DNA of 64,000 nt, taken from contig NZ_CP054839.1 in the NCBI RefSeq assembly GCF_018141105.1, positions 248,001-312,000 on the forward strand, given 5' to 3'. The translations under genes and the position numbers were made by a program. A model generated the notes under the pieces. It saw only the letters and a list, made by a program, of their open reading frames with translations. It was not told the origin of the DNA and ran no database searches. Each line of letters opens with the position of its first letter. Within the stretch, counting starts at the first letter, position 1. Below, one piece after another: positions 1 through 7,728 of this stretch. The stretch comes from Saccharopolyspora erythraea (lineage in GTDB: Bacteria > Actinomycetota > Actinomycetes > Mycobacteriales > Pseudonocardiaceae).

Positions 1-23
1 CGGTTGTGGGTTAGGAACGACCC

Positions 24-2006
24 ATGACTTCAAGCACCACTCCTGAGCTGCTGTGGCAGCCGAGCCCGGCGCGGATCGCGGAGAGCCGGATGGCTGCCTT
101 CCGCACGTGGCTGCGCACCGAGCGAGATCTCGACCTGTCCGATTATCGGACGCTCTGGGAGTGGTCGGTCGCCGACCTCGAAGGCTTCTGGGGTGCGCTG
201 GCGGAGTTCTTCCACGTCGCGTTCCACGATCGGCCGCAGCGCGTTCTGGCCGAGGAGGTCATGCCCGGCGCGCACTGGTTCCCTGGCGCGACGCTGAACT
301 ACGCCGAGCAGGCGCTGTGCGGCGGCGCGGGCAAGGCCGACGACGACCTGGCGGTCATCTTCGCCCGCGAGGACGGACGCGGCGAGGAGATCACCTTCGG
401 CGAGCTGAGGGCCAGGGTCGCCGCCGCGCGTGCGGGGCTGGTCGAGCTCGGCGTCGAGCGTGGTGACCGGGTCGCGGCGCTGGCGCCGAACTCGCCGGAG
501 ACCCTGGTCGCCTTCCTGGCGGCGGCGAGCCTGGGGGCGACCTGGTCGTCGTGCTCGCCGGACTTCGGCCTGCGGGCGGTCGCCGACCGGTTCGTGCAGA
601 TCGAGCCGAAGGTGCTCATCGCGGTCAACGGCTACGTCTACGGCGGCCGGTCGTTCGACGTCCGCTCCACCGTCGACGAGCTGCGGGAGGCGATCCCAGG
701 CTCCCCGGCGACCGTGCTGGTCGACTACCTGGGCAACGGCGCCGAACTGCCCGGCTGCGTCGGTTGGGAGGAGATGCTGGCAAGGCACCGCGGCGCCGAG
801 CTGACCTTCGACGCGGTGCCCTTCGACCACCCGCTGTGGGTGCTGTACTCCTCGGGCACCACCGGCCTGCCCAAGGGCATCGTGCACGGCCACGGCGGCA
901 TGACCCTGGAGCACCTGAAGGCAGTCGGGCTGCACTGCGACCTCGGACCGGGAGACCGGTTCTTCTGGTTCACCACCACCGGCTGGATGATGTGGAACTT
1001 CCTGGTCGGCGGGCTGCTGACCGGCACCACGATCGTGCTGTTCGACGGCAGCCCGGCCCATCCGGACCTCAGCGCGCTGTGGCAGCTCGCGGAGCGCTAC
1101 CGGGTCAACTACTTCGGAACCTCCGCGCCCTACATCCAGACCTGCCTGAAGCGGGAGCTGCGACCGAAGGACGACTACGACCTCTCGGCGCTGCACACCG
1201 TCGGCTCCACCGGCGCGCCGCTGACCACCGACGGCTTCCGCTGGGTCGCCGACGCGGTCGGCCGGGACGTGCAGATCGCCAGCGTCTCCGGCGGCACCGA
1301 CATGTGCACGGCCTTCGTCGGGGCCTCGCCCGACGTGCCGGTGTACCTCGGTGAGATCTCCTGCCGCATGCTCGGGGCGGCGGTCGCCGCCTACGACGAG
1401 CACGGCCGGGAGCTGCACGAGGAGGTCGGCGAGCTGGTGGTGACCAAGCCGATGCCGACCATGCCGGTGTTCTTCTGGAACGACCCGGACGGTTCGCGGC
1501 TGCGCGACGCCTACTTCGACACCTACCCGGGTGTCTGGCGCCACGGCGACTGGGTGCGCGTCACCGACCGGGACACCCTGGTCATCTACGGGCGCAGCGA
1601 CTCCACCCTGAACCGGGGCGGCATCCGGATGGGCACCGCGGAGTTCTACCGGGTCGTGGAGGGCTTCGACGAGGTCACCGACTCCCTGGTGATCGACACC
1701 TCCGGCGCGGGAGAGACCGACGGCGAGCTGCTGTGCTTCCTCGTCCTCGCCGAGGGGGTCGCCCTGGAGGACGTGCAGCCGAAGCTGAAGGAGGCCCTGC
1801 GCGGTCAGCTCTCGCCCCGGCACGTGCCGAACCGGTTCATCGTCGTGGGCGAGGTCCCGCACACCCTCAACGGCAAGAAGCTGGAGGTGCCGGTGAAGAA
1901 GATCCTCGCCGGCGCCGACCCGGAGCGGGCCGTCAGCCGCGACGCACTGCAGAACCCGGACGCCCTTACCCCGTTCGTGCAGATCAGCAGGCAGTCCGGA
2001 GCCTGA
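24..2006 (+). CDS. Acetoacetyl-CoA synthetase
   Basis: This ANL-superfamily ligase of 660 residues most likely activates acetoacetate to acetoacetyl-CoA with ATP in the cytoplasm. The AMP-binding signature YSSGTTGLPKGIVHGHGG lies near residues 275-292, and the C-terminal lid keeps the catalytic lysine context LNGKKLEVPVKK near 615. The extra N-terminal domain, the FWFTTTGWMMWN stretch and the total length match acetoacetate-CoA ligases better than plain acetyl-CoA synthetases (family knowledge). The ATG at 24 is the first plausible start; no strong ribosome site is visible. A hairpin terminator follows directly. Substrate is inferred from family resemblance only. Confidence 0.9.
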   Translation: MTSSTTPELLWQPSPARIAESRMAAFRTWLRTERDLDLSDYRTLWEWSVADLEGFWGALAEFFHVAFHDRPQRVLAEEVMPGAHWFPGATLNYAEQALCGGAGKADDDLAVIFAREDGRGEEITFGELRARVAAARAGLVELGVERGDRVAALAPNSPETLVAFLAAASLGATWSSCSPDFGLRAVADRFVQIEPKVLIAVNGYVYGGRSFDVRSTVDELREAIPGSPATVLVDYLGNGAELPGCVGWEEMLARHRGAELTFDAVPFDHPLWVLYSSGTTGLPKGIVHGHGGMTLEHLKAVGLHCDLGPGDRFFWFTTTGWMMWNFLVGGLLTGTTIVLFDGSPAHPDLSALWQLAERYRVNYFGTSAPYIQTCLKRELRPKDDYDLSALHTVGSTGAPLTTDGFRWVADAVGRDVQIASVSGGTDMCTAFVGASPDVPVYLGEISCRMLGAAVAAYDEHGRELHEEVGELVVTKPMPTMPVFFWNDPDGSRLRDAYFDTYPGVWRHGDWVRVTDRDTLVIYGRSDSTLNRGGIRMGTAEFYRVVEGFDEVTDSLVIDTSGAGETDGELLCFLVLAEGVALEDVQPKLKEALRGQLSPRHVPNRFIVVGEVPHTLNGKKLEVPVKKILAGADPERAVSRDALQNPDALTPFVQISRQSGA

Positions 2007-2009
2007 TCG

Positions 2010-2050
2010 GCGGGTCCTGGGAGGGCCCACCGGGGCTTCCCGGGACCCGC
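2010..2050 (+). terminator. Terminator after acetoacetyl-CoA synthetase
   Basis: The arms GCGGGTCC-T-GGGA and TCCC-G-GGACCCGC pair around a short loop four bases after the stop codon. There is no clean U-run, as is common in high-GC actinobacteria. Confidence 0.6.
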
Positions 2051-2123
2051 AAGTGACCCCCCTGTGTCGGGCCGTTCGGGGGTTGTGTAGTCTTTTCTCC
2101 GGTGGCCGCGAGAAGGACTACCG

Positions 2124-2213
2124 GGAGGCTTCGCCTAGTCTGGTCTATGGCGCCGCACTGCTAATGCGGTTGGGGGTTACGCCCCCTCCCGGGTTCAAAT
2201 CCCGGAGCCTCCG
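2124..2213 (+). tRNA. tRNA-Ser (anticodon GCT)
   Basis: The acceptor arms GGAGGCT (2124-2130) and AGCCTCC (2206-2212) pair. The anticodon stem CCGCA/TGCGG encloses the loop CTGCTAA, giving anticodon GCT. A long variable arm and a GGGTTCAAATCCC T-arm confirm a class II serine tRNA. CCA is not encoded. Confidence 0.97.
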
Positions 2214-2252
2214 CAGCGGTTCCCGCCCCGGTGGGGATCCAAAAATGAACAT

Positions 2253-2325
2253 GCGCCCGTAGCTCAACGGATAGAGCATCTGACTACGGATCAGAAGGTT
2301 TGGGGTTCGAATCCCTACGGGCGCG
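2253..2325 (+). tRNA. tRNA-Arg (anticodon ACG), insertion target of the AICE
   Basis: The acceptor arms GCGCCCG (2253-2259) and CGGGCGC (2318-2324) pair. The anticodon loop CTACGGA gives ACG, read as ICG after deamination by TadA. The 3' part from 2288 belongs to the 96-bp repeat also found at 18630-18725, so the integrated element keeps this tRNA intact. Confidence 0.97.
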
Positions 2326-2383
2326 CGTCTGGTCGAGACAGCTGGTAACCCCCTCTAGCAGGGGGTTTCCTGCTTTTCGGGGC
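2288..2383. repeat. attL: 96-bp direct repeat with tRNA-Arg 3' end
   Basis: The sequence from 2288 to 2383 is identical to 18630-18725. It includes the last 38 bases of the tRNA gene and the downstream hairpin at 2347-2368, so integration preserves both the tRNA and its terminator. Bases just outside (C2287 versus G18629, A2384 versus C18726) differ. Confidence 0.95.
2347..2368 (+). terminator. Terminator of tRNA-Arg inside the att repeat
   Basis: AACCCCC and GGGGGTT pair around TCTAGCA and are followed by TTTCC. A second identical copy lies at 18689-18710 in attR. Confidence 0.75.
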
Positions 2384-2424
2384 ACGCTCGGAGCGCGCGG
2401 CTGAACGCCGTTCAGGCCCCGAGG

Positions 2425-2442
2425 TGCCAACAAATTGCCAAC
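2425..2442. promoter_or_regulatory. Candidate left integrase arm-type sites
   Basis: Two direct TGCCAAC repeats start 11 bp apart (2425 and 2436), between attL and the 3' end of int. A pair of TGCCAA repeats with the same 11-bp spacing lies near the right end (18496 and 18507). Paired short repeats flanking a core are typical of arm-binding sites of tyrosine integrases; this role is inferred. Confidence 0.5.
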
Positions 2443-2463
2443 TTTCCTCAGCTGGCCGCCGGG

Positions 2464-3642
2464 CTACTCGAAGTCCTCCAGGAAGGCCAGCGCCTCGGCG
2501 CCCGCTCGGGACTCCTGACCACGGCCGAAGTAGTTGTCCTGCGTCATCGACACCCGCGAGTGCCCCAGCAGGTCAGCGACCTGGCGCGCCGTCAAACCAG
2601 CCTCGTCGAGCAGGGTCGCGAACGTCTTTCGCAGTGTGTGGAAGGTCACCCACTCGTACCCGGCCCGCGTACGGAACGGCACCCACACCCGGTTGGTCAC
2701 GTTTGAGGCGTTGAGGTAGCCACCCCGCGTGTTGGTGAAGATCGGCTTGGCCAGGTCGACGATCCCGAGCTTGGCCTGACGTTCAGAGAGCATCTGCACG
2801 CACCAGTCCGGCAGGCCGATGTCCCGGACCGAGGTCTCGGACTTGCCGGGGTTGCGGACGGTGCCCTTGCCGCGCGCATGGATGATGTTGCCGCTCATCC
2901 TGAGCTTCTTGGCTACGGGATCGAAGTCCTCCCAGTGAGCGCCCAGCGCCTCACCGCGCCGCTCCCCGGTAGCGATGAAGAACCGGACCAGGTCCGGCAA
3001 GTCCCATCGGTGAGCTTCCTCGTCGACGTCGAGCTTGGCCAGCAGATCGAGCAGTTGCTCCTTGTCCAGTGCCCGCGCCTTCTTGCGCTTGGTCTTGGCC
3101 CGCCGTTCGGCCAAGGGGGCGATGCCCTTGACCGGGTTTGCCTCGATCGCGCCGGCCTGCATCGCAAAGGTCGCGATGTGGCTGATCACGGCCTTGACGT
3201 GCTTGGCCAGGCTCACGCTGTTGGCCTTGAGCGTCGTCTGGCACAGCGAGTTGACCACCGGGGTCTTCACCTCGAACAACCGCAGACTGCCCAGCTCAGG
3301 CTTCACATGGTTGCGGTAGGTGTCGCTGTAGGTGTCGGCCGAACCCAGCGAGTAGATCCCGTCCTCGGCGTCCTGGCGGAACTGCTTCAGCCACAACTGC
3401 GCCACGTCATCGAACAACGACGTGGCCGTGACCTCCGCACCAGCAAACGTCGACAGCCTCAGGTCCTTGATCGCGTCGCGAACCGCCTGCTTGGCCAACT
3501 CCTTGGTCTTGCCCCTGCGCCGCACATCCGCGTAGGTGCCGTTCTCGCGCCGATGACGGCACCGGGCCACCCACACACTGCCGACCTTCTTGACCTTGAT
3601 CTCGCCGCTGCTACCAGGCGGCAATGGCAGTCGACCCGCCAT
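2464..3642 (-). CDS. int: Tyrosine recombinase / AICE integrase
   Basis: The site-specific recombinase (392 aa) that would integrate the element at tRNA-Arg and, with Xis, excise it. The N-terminal arm-binding region is followed by a SAM-like core-binding domain and the catalytic domain. The catalytic residues visible are R in ATGERRGEAL (about 235), HTLRKT (about 335-340), the GH of LLGHSR (about 360) and the nucleophile Y in NYFG (about 371). I chose the ATG at 3642 because it overlaps the stop of xis (TGATG), implying translational coupling; an upstream extension would run through xis. The gene ends 80 bp from attL, the usual AICE position. Confidence 0.93.
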   Translation of the reverse strand: MAGRLPLPPGSSGEIKVKKVGSVWVARCRHRRENGTYADVRRRGKTKELAKQAVRDAIKDLRLSTFAGAEVTATSLFDDVAQLWLKQFRQDAEDGIYSLGSADTYSDTYRNHVKPELGSLRLFEVKTPVVNSLCQTTLKANSVSLAKHVKAVISHIATFAMQAGAIEANPVKGIAPLAERRAKTKRKKARALDKEQLLDLLAKLDVDEEAHRWDLPDLVRFFIATGERRGEALGAHWEDFDPVAKKLRMSGNIIHARGKGTVRNPGKSETSVRDIGLPDWCVQMLSERQAKLGIVDLAKPIFTNTRGGYLNASNVTNRVWVPFRTRAGYEWVTFHTLRKTFATLLDEAGLTARQVADLLGHSRVSMTQDNYFGRGQESRAGAEALAFLEDFE

Positions 3643-3824
3643 CAGACCACCGCCCCGGACTGGGACTCGAACCACGCTTCGACCTCGTCGGGCTTGTAGC
3701 GGACGTATTTGCCGACGCGCCGACCTGGCGGACCGCTGCCACGCGACCGCCATTGGTAGACGGTGCCGAGGGGGACACCGAGGTAAGTGGCGACGTCCTG
3801 GGGTCCCCAGAGGTTGCGGATCAC
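3642..3824 (-). CDS. xis: Excisionase, MerR-like helix-turn-helix
   Basis: A 60-residue protein consisting of one winged helix-turn-helix (WGPQDVATYLGVPLGTVYQW, then RRVGKYVRYKPDEVEAWF). This is the compact DNA-bending fold of AICE/phage excisionases and AlpA-like factors. The GTG start at 3824 is preceded by GAAAGGA, which overlaps the end of rep, and its stop overlaps the int start. rep, xis and int therefore form one tightly coupled unit, as in pSAM2. Its role in steering Int toward excision is family knowledge. Confidence 0.85.
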   Translation of the reverse strand: MIRNLWGPQDVATYLGVPLGTVYQWRSRGSGPPGRRVGKYVRYKPDEVEAWFESQSGAVV

Positions 3825-3829
3825 GGTGG

Positions 3830-5386
3830 TCAGTCCTTTCGTTCGGTGGCGTAGCGGTTCTTGCGGTCGGCTCTCTTGCGTTCGGCGATGGCTGCGGCCA
3901 GTTCGCGTTCTTCGGCGGTCTCGTGGCCGACCGAGGTCATGTCCCAGTGGTTGATCACGGTCACCGGGGTTTCGGCGTCGAGCCCGGCCTCGTCGAGCAC
4001 AGCGGCCAGGGCGCGTTCGTGTTGCCAGGTCTGCCGGTCGCCCCGGATGCGCTTGAAGGTGGTCGAGTAGCGCTGGGACTTGGACAGGAAGTGGCCGCGG
4101 AAGGCGAGCATGTGTGCCCAGCGGCGGAGGCGGAGTTCGTCGATCGGATCGAGCGTTTGCTTGGCCGCCAGGTCCGGGCGTGCCCGGTGGAGCAGGACGG
4201 TGCGGGAGGCCCAGCCGCCGCCCTGGCACGTCTCGCAGTGCCCGATCTGCTCGCAGCCGCAGCCGTCGGCATGGTGTTCGCCGTCGGGGTGGCAGTCCGG
4301 GCACACCAGCGGGGCCGCCAGGTCCCAGGCGGTCTGGATGAGCCGCCGGTGGTGGTTGTTGATGTCGAGGCGGTCGATGTGGCCTTGGGAGCGGATGGGG
4401 CGGTCGGTGGCTTCGGACTTGCCGGTGCCCTTGGTGGCGTACTTGGCCACATAGGAGGCGATCCGGTCATCGCTGATCTGCCCGTCGTCGCCCTCTAGTC
4501 GGCCGGCCTCAGCCGCGCGGATCGGGCGGATGTCGACCTGTTCACCCCAAGCCAGCTCACGGACCTGCCCCTCGAACTCCGGGGACTCCAGGCTCACGGC
4601 GGCGTGGGTGGAGCGGATCGCGGCGTCGAGTAGCTCGGCGGTGACCCACCGGGGGGTGGCGTCGTCGGGTCCGTCGGGTCCGTCGACGCGCACGACAGCG
4701 TGGAAGTGGATCGTGCCGCGCTTCTGGTACTCGGCGACCTTGGCGAAGGACACCCGGAAGTGGTGCTTGATGTCCTGGACCCGGATTCCGGCCGCGCCCG
4801 CGATGTGGCGCCGCAGGTAGGTGGTGAACTTGGCCCAGAGCTTTCCGGCGTGGGCGTTCCACAGCACATGCCCCACGTAGTCATAGGACTCCGGGTCGAC
4901 GGGCTGACCGATACGCGGGTCGGCCGGGTGGTGGTAGGTGCCGCAGCGGCACGGGATGGTCTTGCCGTTGCGGGTCGGCCGGTTGTGGACCGGGCCGAAG
5001 CTGGGCGCGGTCAGCGTCAGGAACACCCGGGGCTTCTCCGCCACGGTGACCGGGACGTCTTTGGTGCCGCCGTTGAGTCCGGCGCGCAGGAGGTGGAAGG
5101 CATCGGCGGCGTAGCGGTCCGAGCAGGCCGGGCACACCGACTCACGCCTGTTGCCGCACGGCACGGTGATGGCCCCGGTCTTCTGCTTGAGGACCGTGGC
5201 GGTGTCGCCGTCGCCGAGTTGGACGGCCCAGCGGCCGGTCATGTGCACGGGGTGGGTGCAGCCGCCGGTGGACTCCACAGCCTCGCGCCATGTCCGATAG
5301 CCGGGGGACTGGACCGTGCGCTGGACGCCGTCGAGTGCGGCGCGGCGTTGGTAGTCGGTGGGGGTGAGTAGAGCGGCATTGGCCAT
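3830..5386 (-). CDS. repSA: RepSA-type rolling-circle replication initiator
   Basis: A 518-residue initiator that would nick the double-strand origin and drive rolling-circle replication of the excised element. It has an N-terminal cysteine cluster (C77, then CPAC at 85-88), a second CRC motif near 146-148, the HUH metal motif TIHFHAVVR (225-233) and the catalytic tyrosine region SYVAKYATKG (311-320). A further Cys/His-rich cluster lies near 370-400. Start ATG 5386 has GGAGG (5391-5395) five bases upstream. A strong terminator-like hairpin sits in its 5' leader. RepSA class is inferred from motif layout and gene order rep-xis-int. Confidence 0.9.
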   Translation of the reverse strand: MANAALLTPTDYQRRAALDGVQRTVQSPGYRTWREAVESTGGCTHPVHMTGRWAVQLGDGDTATVLKQKTGAITVPCGNRRESVCPACSDRYAADAFHLLRAGLNGGTKDVPVTVAEKPRVFLTLTAPSFGPVHNRPTRNGKTIPCRCGTYHHPADPRIGQPVDPESYDYVGHVLWNAHAGKLWAKFTTYLRRHIAGAAGIRVQDIKHHFRVSFAKVAEYQKRGTIHFHAVVRVDGPDGPDDATPRWVTAELLDAAIRSTHAAVSLESPEFEGQVRELAWGEQVDIRPIRAAEAGRLEGDDGQISDDRIASYVAKYATKGTGKSEATDRPIRSQGHIDRLDINNHHRRLIQTAWDLAAPLVCPDCHPDGEHHADGCGCEQIGHCETCQGGGWASRTVLLHRARPDLAAKQTLDPIDELRLRRWAHMLAFRGHFLSKSQRYSTTFKRIRGDRQTWQHERALAAVLDEAGLDAETPVTVINHWDMTSVGHETAEERELAAAIAERKRADRKNRYATERKD

Positions 5387-5408
5387 CCTGCCTCCAGAAA
5401 CAAGAAAA

Positions 5409-5447
5409 GGCGGGACACCACCGGAAAAGTGCCGATGGTGTCCCGCC
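5409..5447 (-). terminator. Terminator/attenuator in the leader of rep
   Basis: On the minus strand a perfect 12-bp stem (GGCGGGACACCA at 5409-5420 with its complement at 5436-5447) with a 15-nt loop is followed by TTTTCTTGTTT. It lies between the spd-like gene and the rep ribosome site, so read-through would set rep-xis-int expression. Confidence 0.75.
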
Positions 5448-5495
5448 GAAGTGGAACGGTTGAGCGCTGCTTTTCTGTTGTGTCGTAACGGTGTG

Positions 5496-6404
5496 TCAGG
5501 CCGCTTGGCGCATGTCGTCAAGGACGAGTTGCGCTTGGTCGTCGGGGAGCTGAACGACCTGCTGCACGTCGGCCCGGGTCATCTCCCTGCCCTTGGCCGC
5601 CAGTTCGGTGCGGGTCTTGCTCAGCTTCGCCATGAGCGGCGGCGGAAGCCGAACCGCTGGCTTCCTTTCCACGGGCGCATCCGCCCGCGGTGGCGCCGAT
5701 CCGGCGTCAGGTTGTTCCGGTTCGGCAGGTGCCGGACGTGCCGTTTCGGCAGGGTCGGGTTGTGCCGGTTCCGCACAGTCCGGGTGTGCCGATTCGGCAG
5801 GCTCGGCGGCGGTCTGCTGTTCGACTTCGTCGGCGGCGGCGTAGGCGTCGAGGACGACTTGCCGTGCCTTGGCCTGGATCACGGGGATGACCTCTGCCAG
5901 GCCGTAGACGATGACCGGGATAATCGCGTGCACCACCAGGTCCCCGAGACTGAACCGCTCCCGGTCGGCCGCCAGCAGCGCCAGCGGCGGGTAGACGTTC
6001 ATGAACAGCGTCGAGAGCAGCAGCACGTGTTTGAGTCGGGTCCACCACGGGTGATCGGGGTCGATGCCGTGGGAGAGGATGACCGCCTCGAAGTTAAGCA
6101 ACACGATCAGCAGCCCGGCGAACATCGGTTCGACCGCCCAAGCTGCCCACCACACCGGATCTTCCCGAGGCCGGTCTCCGGCCAGGAACTCCTGGACCCC
6201 GGTGGTGGTGTAGCTCAACCCGAGGACCAGGAAGAACCACAACCCCGCCAGCGTGCGCCGTCGTTGGCGTTCGATCAGCACCGCCACCAGATCGGGGTTG
6301 CGGGCGAGACCGCGCAGACTGGTGGCTTCGGCGATCTGGTCGCGAAGCTTGCCGACCCGTTTGGTCTCGCCCGAATCACCGTCGCGGGCACGTCGCCCGA
6401 ACAT
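5496..6404 (-). CDS. Spd-like membrane protein (DUF2637-like) with Pro/Ala-rich tail
   Basis: A 302-residue protein with four or five predicted membrane helices between about residues 50 and 180 (for example LAGLWFFLVLGLSYTTTGV, FAGLLIVLLNFEAVIL, VVHAIIPVIVYGLAEVIPVI). A long Ala/Pro/Glu-rich linker follows (about 195-255), then a short charged C-terminal domain. AICEs and Streptomyces plasmids carry such membrane proteins next to tra, where they spread the element along the mycelium; this job is inferred from context. Start ATG 6404 has an AGGCAGGTGAG ribosome-like stretch. The gene lies upstream of the rep leader hairpin. Confidence 0.7.
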   Translation of the reverse strand: MFGRRARDGDSGETKRVGKLRDQIAEATSLRGLARNPDLVAVLIERQRRRTLAGLWFFLVLGLSYTTTGVQEFLAGDRPREDPVWWAAWAVEPMFAGLLIVLLNFEAVILSHGIDPDHPWWTRLKHVLLLSTLFMNVYPPLALLAADRERFSLGDLVVHAIIPVIVYGLAEVIPVIQAKARQVVLDAYAAADEVEQQTAAEPAESAHPDCAEPAQPDPAETARPAPAEPEQPDAGSAPPRADAPVERKPAVRLPPPLMAKLSKTRTELAAKGREMTRADVQQVVQLPDDQAQLVLDDMRQAA

Positions 6405-6428
6405 CGGGTCTCACCTGCCTCTCTGTGG

Positions 6429-6614
6429 CTATTCGCTGGGCTTGAGCAGCGCGAACAGGCCCTTGACCAGCAGGATTAAGCCGATTCCGGCCGCGATGGC
6501 GTAGCCGGGGCTGACCAGCCACCAGACGAGCGCGAGCACGCCGATGACGCCGAGTAGGAGGCCGAGGCCGACCAAGATTCCCTTGCCGGTGAGCTGAATC
6601 TGAAGCAGGTGCAT
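6429..6614 (-). CDS. Small two-helix membrane protein of the AICE spread cluster
   Basis: A 61-residue hydrophobic protein with two membrane segments separated by a VSPG turn (about 12-34 and 38-57). The ribosome site TAAGGAG lies eight bases before ATG 6614. It sits between the GGDEF gene and the Spd-like gene with gaps of 13 and 24 bases. Small membrane partners are typical of spd loci; no specific function is known to me. Confidence 0.7.
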   Translation of the reverse strand: MHLLQIQLTGKGILVGLGLLLGVIGVLALVWWLVSPGYAIAAGIGLILLVKGLFALLKPSE

Positions 6615-6627
6615 GAGCTGTTTCTCC

Positions 6628-7206
6628 TTACTGTGAAACGGAAATCCGACTCTTCGTGTGGTTGCGGTAGTGCTCGTGCTTGTCGCCGTACATGCGGTCG
6701 TCGGCGGAGGCGAGCAGCGCTGAGAGCGTGGTGGTGCCAGCGTGTCCGGTCATGACGCCGAGCGACATGGAGACCTCCACCGGCTTGTCGTGCACGACGG
6801 TGATGGTCGAGACGGCGTCCTGGTACTCACGGGCGCGCTGCTGGGCTTCCTGCACCCTGGTGGTCCAGGGGATGAAGACGGCGAACTCGTCGCCGTGCAG
6901 CCGCACCGGCAGCTCACCGCGGAAAGCCATGAATTCCCAGACCGCCGCGACCTCCCGCAGCACCGCATCACCGAAGCGGTGGCCGCGGGTGTCGTTGAGG
7001 ACCTTGAAGCCGTTCATGTCGCCCAGGGCGACGGCGACCAGGCCCCGGCGGCGACGGGAGACCCGCTCGAATGCCGCGACCAGTGCGGCTCGGTTGCCCA
7101 GGCCGGTCAGAGGGTCGGTGCGGGTCTGCTGGAAGTACCGATAGGCGTAGGTACTGGAGACGACCGCAGTGGTCGTCGTGACACCGAGCGCGAGCTTTGT
7201 CAGCAT
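6628..7206 (-). CDS. Membrane-anchored GGDEF-domain protein on the AICE
   Basis: A 192-residue protein with one N-terminal membrane segment (about 5-23) and a GGDEF fold starting DPLTGLGNRAAL (31-42). It keeps the metal-site region LGDMNGFKVLNDTRGHRFGD (61-80), but the signature is HGDEF (104-108) rather than GGDEF. It is short and lacks the usual sensor domain. It may make cyclic di-GMP weakly or act as a receptor or dead enzyme; the substituted first glycine makes activity uncertain. Its start overlaps the stop of the upstream gene by seven bases, placing it in the transfer operon. Confidence 0.8.
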   Translation of the reverse strand: MLTKLALGVTTTTAVVSSTYAYRYFQQTRTDPLTGLGNRAALVAAFERVSRRRRGLVAVALGDMNGFKVLNDTRGHRFGDAVLREVAAVWEFMAFRGELPVRLHGDEFAVFIPWTTRVQEAQQRAREYQDAVSTITVVHDKPVEVSMSLGVMTGHAGTTTLSALLASADDRMYGDKHEHYRNHTKSRISVSQ

Positions 7207-7682
7207 GGAACCTGCCTCTCTGCGAGGTAGGCCCGCCCGGTCTCGGCCAAGAGGAACCGGGCGGGCCGTTCAATGGGTGAGGGAAGGTGCCGGCCTCGGG
7301 GGTGGGAGGCGGCGGCGTGGAGCTGGCGGGCGGTGAACTCCACGGGTTCGCCCTGCTCCAGCAGGTGCCGGTAGCGCGGGGTCAGTGCCGCGCGGTACGG
7401 GGTGTAGAGACACACCGGTATGCCCCCGTCGAGGCGGCCGGTCACGTCCAGGTGCACCGCGCCGCCGTTCAACTGCTTCAGGCAGGCTCCGACCTGGTCC
7501 AGCGAGTCCGCCCAGGCGGCCAGGGACGCCAGCGCTCCCGTGACGTGGGCCTGGCATTGCAATCCGGTGGTGCGACTCCATGACAGCGTGACCGGCTCCG
7601 GCAGCCGGTGGCCGTCGATGTGGTCCACCAGGGCAGTGAGCGCATCGCGCATCGAGGCCGGGTTCAGGGTGTGCGAGGTCAT
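7200..7682 (-). CDS. AICE protein of unknown function (160 aa)
   Basis: I do not recognise a named family. The protein is soluble, starts MTSHTLNPASMRDALTALVD and has a central beta-rich part. ATG 7682 is preceded by GGAGGTGG, a strong ribosome site, which rules out the longer in-frame extension. It follows the FtsK-like gene by 46 bases and overlaps the GGDEF gene, so it is part of the transfer/spread operon. Confidence 0.7.
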   Translation of the reverse strand: MTSHTLNPASMRDALTALVDHIDGHRLPEPVTLSWSRTTGLQCQAHVTGALASLAAWADSLDQVGACLKQLNGGAVHLDVTGRLDGGIPVCLYTPYRAALTPRYRHLLEQGEPVEFTARQLHAAASHPRGRHLPSPIERPARFLLAETGRAYLAERQVPC

Positions 7683-7728
7683 CACAACCACCTCCAAGGG
7701 TTGAGTCGGAAAGCGGGTGGGGAAGGGG

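Noticed and set aside
30-2030. A 666-codon open frame antisense to acetoacetyl-CoA synthetase
   Set aside because: It mirrors the third-position GC bias of the real gene and has no recognisable motif.
2053-2262. A 69-codon frame across the tRNA-Ser and toward tRNA-Arg
   Set aside because: It overlaps a clear tRNA gene.
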